The notes under the pieces: model-generated | Database searches by the model: none | The model's input: the letters and a program-made list of their open reading frames with translations, nothing else | What the model was told of the DNA's origin: nothing | Shown: positions 1-7,461 of the stretch, in pieces | Layout: every line of letters starts with the position of its first letter | Numbering within the stretch: position 1 is the stretch's first letter | Position numbers and translations under genes: made by a program | Assembly (NCBI GenBank): GCA_030605565.1 | Contig: JAUWIB010000037.1 | Span: 1 to 63,929, forward strand | Length of the DNA stretch: 63,929 bases | Origin: a bacterium | GTDB taxonomy: Bacteria; Zixibacteria; MSB-5A5; GN15; FEB-12 | Reading direction: 5' to 3'

Positions 1-377
1 TGTTTGACTGGATTGTAATGAACATAATCAAGGTGGCGTCTCATATCATCATCATCCCGAATCATGTGATCCCAGAACCTGTTTTGCCAGGTTCGACCCG
101 ACATCCGACCATGGTCCCTCAAGTGATGCTGGGCAAACGACAGCTTGATACATTTCATCAGTTTTGATACGTCATTTCGTTTTGGATCAATAATAAGATG
201 CCAGTGATCCGGTACAATCACCCATGCTATAAGCTGAAACGGTTCTCTCTCATTGTATTTGTGGATAGCATCCCAGAGCAGATCAACGTTATCGAGAAGC
301 ATCGTTTTGCGTTCATAAGTAACATGTGTAAGGAAGTAGGTGTTACCGGGTGAGAAGTATCTTCGTATGTTTCTCAT
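1..377 (-). CDS. REP-associated tyrosine transposase (RAYT, IS200-like Y1 family), 3' end cut by window
   Basis: The reverse strand reads MRNIRRYFSPGNTYFLTHVT and, further on, an AWVIVPDHWHLII segment. These match the Y1/RAYT N-terminal region and its HUH-like 'PDHWH' motif. A later HYNPVK motif, typical of RAYTs, lies at the window edge. The enzyme class is a single-strand DNA nuclease that acts on REP hairpins. The start ATG is at 375-377; upstream in frame there is a TGA with no other start between. The gene continues beyond base 1, so the catalytic tyrosine is only partly assessable. A GTAG-headed hairpin lies just upstream at 427-456, the usual REPtron arrangement. Confidence 0.85.
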   Translation of the reverse strand, partial: MRNIRRYFSPGNTYFLTHVTYERKTMLLDNVDLLWDAIHKYNEREPFQLIAWVIVPDHWHLIIDPKRNDVSKLMKCIKLSFAQHHLRDHGRMSGRTWQNRFWDHMIRDDDDMRRHLDYVHYNPVK

Positions 378-426
378 GTCGTGAATGTAATTGAAACAGA
401 TAAGACCGGCAAGTCATGAGCAAGAT

Positions 427-456
427 GTCGGAACCCGCAAGGGGGTTCCGACCTAC
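427..456 (-). repeat. GTAG-headed REP-like hairpin next to the RAYT gene
   Basis: On the reverse strand it reads GTAG, then GTCGGAACCC, a short CCTTGC loop and GGGTTCCGAC, a perfect 10-bp stem. The GTAG overlaps the stop codon of the neighbouring secreted-protein gene. The hairpin probably also serves as that gene's terminator. Similar elements occur at 40866, 43836 and 56650-56738. Confidence 0.75.
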
Positions 457-1694
457 TGCTGCTTGGAGTTGGTGTCGATCTCTTTCGCCCGCCGTTCGAA
501 GTAGCGCAGGTCCATTTGATAATAGCGTGAGGGTCCGTCGGGGTTCTGGGGATCGGTGATGTCGAGCGGTTCGGCTTCTGGGTGTCCGTCGGGCATGGGG
601 GAGACCTTGCTCACAACGCCATAGCTGGTCGGATAATAGGTCGCGGTCAGGATATGGTCCCAGGTGCGCGCTTCCGCCGGTGGCGCATCGTTGGCCCGTC
701 CCTCCATGCGAAACTCATGGATCCCCTGCGGTTTCCAGTAGACTCTGGTCACGTAAACAGGGAAGTACGAGTCATTGGTTGAGGCATACCCGCCCAGCCC
801 AGCCAGGGTGTAGTATGGAAACTGCGACCCGCCCCCTTCTTCCTGGTCTATCTGCACCAGGGCGATGTTTGGCCCGGTGGCGCCGCTCAGTTGCACGTAG
901 CATTTCCCCTCCAGCACAATGTAGCCGTCGGCAGGGGTCTCGATTTGCAGCGTCACCAAATCGGTCATCTCCATAGTGACCAGAGTGACCGGGCTGACCC
1001 TGATGTATGTCACATAGCCTGTTTCATTCAGGATCTCGCCGCTGCTCACGGATGCATAGGGCAGAGTCACGCTTTCGTCACCGATCAGGTCGCCGTGCAG
1101 GGCAATACCGGTCTCGCCGTCGGTTCGGTTCAGCAACAACTGCCCGCCGGAATCGGCATCGGCCTGCAGACGAATGTGCTCCTGTCCCAGTTCATCATAG
1201 AGCGACAAACGTCGTTCATCGGCGAACGTCCCGATTGCCAGCGTGTCGTTGCTGTCGGTAACGAACAGATCGCGAGTGACCAGGGCGTACGGCACGACCC
1301 CGAGGAGAGTGCGCATGTTGATTACCTCGCCTTCCGTCGTCAACTCCAGATAACGCGGGCTCCCGTCAGTGAAAAGATTGCGAGGAAAACTGTTTAGCGA
1401 TCCCATCAGGTGACTGAACAAACCATCGCTGGTGGTCACTGTGGTCGTCTCGGCCCAGAGTAGCAGGCCGCCGAGAGAATCATCGTAGATCGCAAACTGC
1501 AGGTCATAGGAACCATTTGCGACCGGACTGCCTCCGGCTCCTGTCAGTCGCCCCTGGTAATTGATCACCATCGGTGCGGCCAGGACCTGGGACATCATCA
1601 GGATTAGTATCACAATCGGTCCCGCCAGAGCGGCTCGACGCGTAGTGGTGGCATGTAGCATTCTCATCCTCACTTGAATGGTACGAAACGGCAT
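453..1694 (-). CDS. Secreted protein with N-terminal 'INYQGRL' domain
   Basis: This is a 413-aa protein with a long N-terminal hydrophobic stretch (about residues 20-40) that fits a signal peptide ending near VLAAP. The mature part opens with MVINYQGRLTGAGGSPVANG, then a beta-rich segment that includes 'PYALV'. The same architecture (INYQG opening, 'F..G.SRWL' and 'PYAYHA' segments) occurs in the protein at 48769-49623, so these are paralogues of a secreted family common in FCB-type genomes. An internal start at Met10 or Met12 would give a more usual signal peptide. No enzymatic motif is visible. The function is unknown; an extracellular or fibre-like structural role is only a guess. Confidence 0.7.
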   Translation of the reverse strand: MPFRTIQVRMRMLHATTTRRAALAGPIVILILMMSQVLAAPMVINYQGRLTGAGGSPVANGSYDLQFAIYDDSLGGLLLWAETTTVTTSDGLFSHLMGSLNSFPRNLFTDGSPRYLELTTEGEVINMRTLLGVVPYALVTRDLFVTDSNDTLAIGTFADERRLSLYDELGQEHIRLQADADSGGQLLLNRTDGETGIALHGDLIGDESVTLPYASVSSGEILNETGYVTYIRVSPVTLVTMEMTDLVTLQIETPADGYIVLEGKCYVQLSGATGPNIALVQIDQEEGGGSQFPYYTLAGLGGYASTNDSYFPVYVTRVYWKPQGIHEFRMEGRANDAPPAEARTWDHILTATYYPTSYGVVSKVSPMPDGHPEAEPLDITDPQNPDGPSRYYQMDLRYFERRAKEIDTNSKQQ

Positions 1695-1907
1695 GAAAAT
1701 CCCATCTTAGGCAATATCGTCAAATGCCGGCATTTTTGCAATGGCTTTAGCTCCGTACGCAGTGGATCCATCTGACCGCTGTGAAAAGTGCGAGGCAGCC
1801 CGGTGGGTTGTGTCACGAATCCCTTGCGGTCTGTCGCCAACGCTATGAATCTATTTGCAGGAAAGTGTTCAATACTTGAACAGTTGTGACCCTGAAGTGC
1901 TCAGGCG

Positions 1908-2036
1908 GTGTTTATGATGGACTATGAGGATGATGTCTCATCCATTCCGGAACCGGCCACGTTAGCTTTGGTGGCGCTGGGTCTGATCGGCATCGCACTT
2001 TTGCGCCGTAGACGGTCGATAAAGTCGACCACCTGA
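1908..2036 (+). pseudogene. Remnant of a PEP-CTERM protein (C-terminal sorting tail only)
   Basis: A short frame starting at GTG 1908 or ATG 1914 ends with IPEPATLALVALGLIGIALL followed by RRRR, a complete PEP-CTERM signal: PEP motif, transmembrane helix and basic tail. There is no signal peptide or substantial body, and an in-frame stop lies just upstream at 1893. It is followed by an intrinsic terminator at 2067. I read it as the surviving 3' end of a gene resembling the intact copy at 2268. Confidence 0.6.
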
Positions 2037-2066
2037 TCGTTCTAACGATGATCGTCAAAAGTTTGG

Positions 2067-2094
2067 GACCGGCCGTGATGCCGGTCTATCTTTT
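2067..2094 (+). terminator. Intrinsic terminator after PEP-CTERM remnant
   Basis: GACCGGC, a six-base loop and GCCGGTC form a 7-bp stem, followed by TATCTTTT. Confidence 0.65.
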
Positions 2095-2109
2095 CTGCTC
2101 ATAGTGGAA

Positions 2110-2127
2110 TGTGAAACAGATTTCACA
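2110..2127. promoter_or_regulatory. Palindromic operator-like site TGTGAAA-N4-TTTCACA
   Basis: This is a perfect 7-bp inverted repeat with a CAGA spacer, about 140 bp upstream of the PEP-CTERM gene. The half-sites resemble CRP/FNR-family sites (TGTGA/TCACA). The half-site spacing (N8 between TGTGA and TCACA) differs from the N6 sites in the sulfate locus. Confidence 0.35.
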
Positions 2128-2267
2128 AAAAGAGCAGCAGCCGAACAGCTTTTATGCAAACAGCATCTGGATGTTTTCATAAGTCGTTGTCTGACAGTAC
2201 ATCCGGTTCCGGTAAGACATTTGCTTACATAGCCATCAGAACAAACAACAGCACAGGCAGCTTGAAT

Positions 2268-2579
2268 ATGAGTAACTACATTCGAAAAAACACGATGACG
2301 CTGGCTCTGATCTTTGCCCTGGTAGTGATCTCTACTTCAGTGTCGGCGCTCCCCAGTGCTTACCTCGGCGGCGGCAATGACGTCGAGAGTTGGAACAACT
2401 GGCCCGGCGGCAACATGGACTATTCTTCCGGCCAGGTGTATACGAATTACTACACGCCTGCTTCACTGAACGATGATCCGCCCGACGATTCGGTTTCCGC
2501 TGTTCCGGAACCGGCGACTATCGCGCTTCTGACTTTGGGATTAGCGGGACTTGGCCTTCTCCGGCGTCGACAGGCTTAG
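2268..2579 (+). CDS. PEP-CTERM sorting-domain protein, small
   Basis: About 103 aa from the ATG at 2268 (MSNYIRKNTMTLALIF). It has an N-terminal signal peptide ending near VSALPS, a short Gly/Asn/Tyr-rich body, and a C-terminal PEP-CTERM: VPEPATIALLTLGLAGLGLL then RRRQA. By family knowledge such proteins are exported by Sec, cut by an exosortase-type transpeptidase and attached to the exterior or to exopolysaccharide. No exosortase gene lies in this window. The reading frame stays open upstream to 2154, but the signal peptide fixes the start at 2268. A GC-rich hairpin follows the gene. Confidence 0.8.
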   Translation: MSNYIRKNTMTLALIFALVVISTSVSALPSAYLGGGNDVESWNNWPGGNMDYSSGQVYTNYYTPASLNDDPPDDSVSAVPEPATIALLTLGLAGLGLLRRRQA

Positions 2580-2624
2580 CCTGTTTCCCAGCTTTTGTTT
2601 CCGATCCATCTCAATGAGAATTCA

Positions 2625-2645
2625 AAACCGGCGTCAAGCCGGTTT
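2625..2645. terminator. Hairpin between convergent genes
   Basis: AAACCGGC and GCCGGTTT form a perfect 8-bp stem with a GTCAA loop. It lies between the PEP-CTERM gene and the convergent NACHT gene. The flanking A and T tracts suit bidirectional termination. Confidence 0.65.
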
Positions 2646-2664
2646 GTGTGTGTGTGGTGGGCAG

Positions 2665-5600
2665 CTAACAGATCGGGTCGGTTTTGAGGTTTTCTTTCCA
2701 GAACTTGTTGCGCTCAATCACCTCCGGCGGCAGCTCGTCAATGTAGACCCTATGCTTCCGTAGGTAGGGGTGCAGCGCGGTAAAGTAACGATAATTGCCG
2801 GCCTTGTCCTTCTCGTCGATCTTCGGCAACAACGTTTCAGCCGTGGACTGATTCATGAGCTTGCTTAGAGTATAAGCGGCCTGCCAGCGGACAGAACCGT
2901 TCGCATCGCCGAGCAGCTCGATCAACGGCTGGATGGCTTTCTCACTTCCAATCTGTCCCACGGCTAGAGCCGCGCGCCAGCGAACATCACTATGCTCATC
3001 GTTCAACCGTTCATTCAGTGGCTCAAGCGCTTCCACACACCCGATTTGTCCTAAGGCTAAGGCCGAACGCCAACGCATATGACTATACTCGTCGTTTAGA
3101 TGTTTGATCAACGGCTGGATAGCTTGCTGATTTCCGATCCGCCCCAGAGCTTCAGCGGCGCGGCAGCGGGCGAAGCGGTTCTCATCGCCTAGCAGTTCGA
3201 TCAACGGCTCGACAGCTTGCTGATTGCCAATCCGCCCCAGGGCCTCAGCGGCGTGACCACGCACACGACCGACCTTGTCACCTAGGCGTTCGATCAACGG
3301 CTTGAGAGCTTCCTCGCTTCCTATAAGCCCCAGGGCATAAGCCGCGCGCCAGCGTTCTCTACCGTATTTATTACTGAAACGTTCGACCAAGGTCTTTACG
3401 GCCTCCTCACTTCCTAATAGCCCCAGGCCCTTTGCGGCGTGCCAGCGGACTTCACTGTCCTTATCGTTGAGACGTTCGATCAAGGGCTCAATGACTTTCT
3501 TACTGCCGATGCGCCCTAGGGCCAAAGCCGCGCTCTTTCGGGCAAACATGTCCTCATCGCTGAGCCTTTTGATCAGCGGCTCAATCACTTTCTCGCTTCG
3601 GATCCGCCCCAGGGCTAAAGCCGCGCGCCCGCGGACAAAACCGGAGTCATCCGCCAATAATCGGAGTAACGGCACGATCGCGTCAGCGCTTCGAATCCGC
3701 CCCAGGGCATCGGCAGCCCGCCAGCGGACATCAGTGTCCTCATCTTTGAAACATCCGACCAACGGTTCGAGGGCCTTCTCATTTCCAATCCGTCCCAGCG
3801 TGGAGGCCACGCGACGCCGAACATCTCTGTCCACATGGTTGAGACGTTTGATCAATGGCACGATGGCTTTCTCACTTCCGATCCGGCTCACGGCGTGGGC
3901 CACGCGACGGCGAACAGAAGCTGCCTCATCACTGAAATGTTCGATCAACGGCTCTATGGCTTTCTCACTACCCCTCTGCCCCAAGGCTAAAGCTGCTCGT
4001 CCGCGGACATAGGGGTCCTCATCGTTGAGACGTTTGATAAAACGCTCAACCGAATTCTCATCTTTGGATGCCACTAGCGCAGCTATGAGGGCAGGCCGCA
4101 GTGCCACGGAAGAAGCATGCCACCAGTAGTCATATAGTCTGTCACAGACATCTCGCCGTGTCTTTGGTGCCAGGCTCAAGGCGTCGCCTATGCAAAACCC
4201 GGCCAGGCATAGGTTGCCTAGCAGGACATCTTCGCGGCACTCCAGCAGGCGGTTGACGAACGGTGTTACGTCGCTCATACTGCACCATAGCAAAATGATC
4301 TCCCACCAGTGGGGGTTGTCCTTCTTGGCTATAAGCAGGCCGATGCCATTGTCCTGGTCTTTGACATACAATGCCGTAAGATACTCCTGAAAAGTGAGGT
4401 GCGAGAACGCGAAGATCTCCTGCCCGCTCTCGACCAGAAGCCCGGAGCGGTTCTTTACCTCGGCGATGAAGTCACCCACGGCAACACTGTCCCCGGCCAC
4501 ACTGGGCAGATAGTGACCAACTTCCCGCTTGAGCTCCTCCAGAGAAATGTTACGGGTTTCGCGACAGGCCAGGTAGTAGGCGATAGGTTTGAGCACTTCG
4601 AGCTTCTGCTCGGCACGCAGTTGGAGCGCGATTTTCAGCGCATCGTCCTTTGAACCCAGGAGGAGGTCAACGCAGTCCTTGTAGAGTGTGGATCTGCTCT
4701 TGGGCAGTCGACCGGCGTACCGATGGACGGTGCAAATTATGGTTAACAGCAGGGGATTAACCGCTAGTTTCTTGATTCTGTCGTCTTTGATGGCGTCTAT
4801 GACATCCTGAGCGGCCTTTGCGGCCTCGGCCCTGACCTGTTCGGTATCCTCCTTGAGTTGGGTATCGACGACCCTGTACCAGTTGTTGGTGAAGGATTGG
4901 ATATCATCGTGGTCGAAGTCGGAGACGTAATAGTGAGCAAAGCCGGCTCCGAGACGGGCCTGCTCGTAGCCCATGATTCGTGATGTAACAATGTACCGGT
5001 TTCGGCTGTAAACGGCCGCGAGTTCTTCAATCCAAGCGGCAATGGCGCGGCGGTTTTCGACGGCGGGAACCTCGTCGAGCCCGTCGATCAAGATTAAGCA
5101 GTTACCGTCCGCTAGTTGTTGTTCAAAAAACCCTAACGGGTACTTGCTCTTAAGCAAACCAGGCAGGCAGAACTTGTGCAAATCTTCCGTGGTGGGCGTT
5201 AAACCAGGGTCTAGGTCGCGGCACGCTATGCACACAGGTATCAGGTGCTTATTCACTCCCAGCCAGCTGGATTGTTGTTTCGAAGCAAAGGCCTGAGCCG
5301 CAAGTCCGAGGAATGTTGACTTGCCGCAGCCCGGACCGCCCAGGAGCATCAAGAGCTTTTCGCGTTTGACAAGTGTTGTGATCTCGACCGGACCGGCGCT
5401 TTCTCGGTCCTCGTACTCAAGTCGTTCCAGTCTGTCTTGGTCCGGTTGCCTTTCTGCCGGATCTTCTTGATCCAACATTTCGTCTTTCAGGTCACCGACG
5501 TAATTCCATGCCTCGCTGCCCTCCTTCACGCCTTTCAGCGGGACGTAGATGTCGCGCAAGGCGATAGACACATTAACTCGAGTTTTGATTCCGAACAACG

Positions 5601-5976
5601 GCAAATACCTGTACTTCTGTGCGACGGTGCTGAGGTAACGCCGTTCAAATGACCTATGACGGCCCAACAACTTCGCCATGTTCAGAACGGCGCCAGCGCC
5701 TCGCCCAATGGTTTTGCGGAGAAACCACACAATGGCCAGAGCCAGTAAACCAACTGTGGCCTTGGTCAGGGCCAGACTCCAGACCTCCTTAAGCCACGTC
5801 ATCACGTCACCTGCCGGTTCGCTTTCTGCTGAATCCACTTCCGCGTGACTCGTCCCGCTGTCTGCGACGACCGCCATGTCGCGCACCTCGGTAGTGTCAT
5901 CACCCACCGTGTCGGCCAGGATCGCCGTCGCACCCATCGTGAGAAACAATACCAATGCTGCAAACCCACGTTTCAT
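2665..5976 (-). CDS. Membrane-anchored NACHT ATPase with C-terminal HEAT repeat array (STAND/bNACHT-like)
   Basis: A 1103-aa protein. Residues 1-21 look like a cleavable signal peptide. An acidic stretch follows, then one transmembrane helix at about 66-86, which would place the remainder in the cytoplasm. The NACHT NTPase has a Walker A GGPGCGKST (Lys219) and a Walker B LILIDGLDEVP (Asp298), followed by a helical region including AFSHLTFQEYLTALYV, typical of NACHT proteins. Residues about 640-1040 are twelve full 31-residue HEAT/PBS-type repeats plus a partial one, each like DVRWRAADALGRI...AI.PLI. Such STAND proteins usually sense a ligand through the repeats and fire an N-terminal effector. 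Here the N-terminus is only a membrane anchor, so a membrane-acting anti-phage role is possible but inferred. It stands alone, divergent from qmoAB. Confidence 0.85.
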   Translation of the reverse strand: MKRGFAALVLFLTMGATAILADTVGDDTTEVRDMAVVADSGTSHAEVDSAESEPAGDVMTWLKEVWSLALTKATVGLLALAIVWFLRKTIGRGAGAVLNMAKLLGRHRSFERRYLSTVAQKYRYLPLFGIKTRVNVSIALRDIYVPLKGVKEGSEAWNYVGDLKDEMLDQEDPAERQPDQDRLERLEYEDRESAGPVEITTLVKREKLLMLLGGPGCGKSTFLGLAAQAFASKQQSSWLGVNKHLIPVCIACRDLDPGLTPTTEDLHKFCLPGLLKSKYPLGFFEQQLADGNCLILIDGLDEVPAVENRRAIAAWIEELAAVYSRNRYIVTSRIMGYEQARLGAGFAHYYVSDFDHDDIQSFTNNWYRVVDTQLKEDTEQVRAEAAKAAQDVIDAIKDDRIKKLAVNPLLLTIICTVHRYAGRLPKSRSTLYKDCVDLLLGSKDDALKIALQLRAEQKLEVLKPIAYYLACRETRNISLEELKREVGHYLPSVAGDSVAVGDFIAEVKNRSGLLVESGQEIFAFSHLTFQEYLTALYVKDQDNGIGLLIAKKDNPHWWEIILLWCSMSDVTPFVNRLLECREDVLLGNLCLAGFCIGDALSLAPKTRRDVCDRLYDYWWHASSVALRPALIAALVASKDENSVERFIKRLNDEDPYVRGRAALALGQRGSEKAIEPLIEHFSDEAASVRRRVAHAVSRIGSEKAIVPLIKRLNHVDRDVRRRVASTLGRIGNEKALEPLVGCFKDEDTDVRWRAADALGRIRSADAIVPLLRLLADDSGFVRGRAALALGRIRSEKVIEPLIKRLSDEDMFARKSAALALGRIGSKKVIEPLIERLNDKDSEVRWHAAKGLGLLGSEEAVKTLVERFSNKYGRERWRAAYALGLIGSEEALKPLIERLGDKVGRVRGHAAEALGRIGNQQAVEPLIELLGDENRFARCRAAEALGRIGNQQAIQPLIKHLNDEYSHMRWRSALALGQIGCVEALEPLNERLNDEHSDVRWRAALAVGQIGSEKAIQPLIELLGDANGSVRWQAAYTLSKLMNQSTAETLLPKIDEKDKAGNYRYFTALHPYLRKHRVYIDELPPEVIERNKFWKENLKTDPIC
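2830..4060 (-). repeat. 93-bp tandem coding repeats (HEAT array)
   Basis: The DNA encoding the HEAT domain repeats with a period of about 93 bp. Recurring segments such as 'ccgccccagggc' and 'gttcgatcaacggct' appear once per unit. The units are similar enough at nucleotide level to allow slippage or unequal recombination. Confidence 0.8.
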
Positions 5977-6059
5977 ACAATGTTCTCCATCTTTGTCAGC
6001 CGCCCCAAGTTAGAACATGTTCCCCGCCGAGTCAAGTAAGGCAGTCCCCCCAAAAGCGC

Positions 6060-6088
6060 TTGACAAGTATTGACCAAGGATATTACTT
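6060..6088 (+). promoter_or_regulatory. Predicted qmoAB promoter
   Basis: A consensus -35 TTGACA at 6060-6065 (context GCTTGACA) is followed 15-17 bp later by weak -10 candidates (TATTAC, ATTACT or TTACTT). The GCTTGAC context recurs at the dsrA, sat and qmoC promoters. Confidence 0.5.
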
Positions 6089-6100
6089 AGCCGGGTTAGA

Positions 6101-6118
6101 TTGTTACAAATTTCACAA
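6101..6118. promoter_or_regulatory. HcpR/CRP-FNR-like operator upstream of qmoA
   Basis: TTGTTA-CAAATT-TCACAA differs by one base from the reported HcpR consensus TTGTGA-N6-TCACAA. It lies downstream of the proposed -35, so repression or a second promoter is possible. Confidence 0.5.
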
Positions 6119-6182
6119 AGCCCCCCAGAAGGGCATGAAGGTCGATTATTGATGAATCCGATTGATTATAAAGGAGATGACG

Positions 6183-7457
6183 ATGGCTCTGTTCGAACCG
6201 GCTGAGGATCAGATCACCGCCGATACCATCGTGGTCGGTGGCGGCATCGCCGGGATGACGACCGCTATCGAAACCGCCGAGATCGGTAAGGATGTTATCC
6301 TTATCGAGAAAACACCCAGTCTCGGCGGACGAGTAGCGGCTATGCACCAGTACTTCCCGAAAATGTGTCCGCCCACCTGCGGTATCGAGATCAACTACAA
6401 ACGTATCCGCCCGAACCCGCATATCCGGGTACTCACGCTGACGGAAATCGAGTCCGTCAGTGGCGAACCGGGAGCATTTGAGGTGACCCTCAAACTGTCG
6501 CCGCGCTTTGTTAACGAAAAGTGCACTGCCTGCGGCGACTGCGAGAAAGTTTGCGAGATCGAGCGCGACAATGATTTCAACTATGATCTCGACAAGACCA
6601 AGGCGATCTACCTGCCGCATCTGATGGCTTACCCGATGCGACACGTGATCGATCCCGCGTACGTCGGTGACGAGCGGATGAAAAAGTGTGTCGACGCCTG
6701 TCAGTACGGCGCTATCGAACTCGATATGCAACCGCGCACGATCACCGCCAAGGTCGGCGCCATCGTCTGGGCCACCGGATGGAGACCTTATGACGCCGCG
6801 AAGATAGATAACCTCGGCTTCGGGCAGATCAAAAATGTCATCACTAATGTCATCATGGAGCGCCTGTCCGCTGTGACCGGTCCGACTCAAGGCAAGATCC
6901 TGCGGCCGTCGGATCAGAAAGAGCCGACCAGAATCGGCTTTGTGCAGTGCGCCGGTTCGCGCGATGAGAACCACCTGCCGTACTGTTCGACCATCTGTTG
7001 CATGGCCTCCATGAAGCAGGCGACTTACATACGCGAGCAATACCCTGATGCCGAGATATATTTGTTCTACATCGACGTTCGTACCCCCGGACGCTGGGAG
7101 GATTACTATGTCACCAAGCAGAACGACGAGAAGTTCCATTTCTATCGCGGCAAGGTGGCGAAAATCACCGAAGGCACCGACGGCAACGTGATCCTCGAGG
7201 CCGAGAATACATTGACCGGCCAGATCACCAAGACCGAAGTCGACCTGGCCATCCTGGCCACCGGCATGGTGCCGAATAATGTCGAGGCTCCACCGCCGTT
7301 GGAGACGGTGCTGGATGATTTCGGATTCATCGCCCCCGACGGCGACAAGGGCATCGTTGGCGCCGGGGTGGCGAATCGACCGCTGGATGTATCGGCGTCG
7401 ATTCAGGATGCTACCGGAGCGGCCTTAAGAGCTATCAACATCGCAGGAAGGAGGTAG
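6183..7457 (+). CDS. qmoA: Quinone-interacting oxidoreductase subunit QmoA
   Basis: A 424-aa HdrA-like flavoprotein. The FAD-binding motif GGGIAGMTTAIETA lies near residue 20. An iron-sulfur motif CTACGDCEKVC sits near residue 110, and an HdrA-type CAGSRDENHLPYCSTICC segment follows. QmoABC links the menaquinone pool to APS reductase. The start is the ATG at 6183, with AGGAG six bases upstream; an upstream in-frame TTG at 6162 is rejected. It is four bases from qmoB. The partner qmoC is not adjacent but lies 19 kb away on the opposite strand. Confidence 0.96.
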   Translation: MALFEPAEDQITADTIVVGGGIAGMTTAIETAEIGKDVILIEKTPSLGGRVAAMHQYFPKMCPPTCGIEINYKRIRPNPHIRVLTLTEIESVSGEPGAFEVTLKLSPRFVNEKCTACGDCEKVCEIERDNDFNYDLDKTKAIYLPHLMAYPMRHVIDPAYVGDERMKKCVDACQYGAIELDMQPRTITAKVGAIVWATGWRPYDAAKIDNLGFGQIKNVITNVIMERLSAVTGPTQGKILRPSDQKEPTRIGFVQCAGSRDENHLPYCSTICCMASMKQATYIREQYPDAEIYLFYIDVRTPGRWEDYYVTKQNDEKFHFYRGKVAKITEGTDGNVILEAENTLTGQITKTEVDLAILATGMVPNNVEAPPPLETVLDDFGFIAPDGDKGIVGAGVANRPLDVSASIQDATGAALRAINIAGRR

Positions 7458-7461
7458 GATC

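Noticed and set aside
6096-7139. 347-codon reverse-strand frame over qmoA
   Set aside because: Antisense shadow of qmoA; its composition follows the complementary codons.
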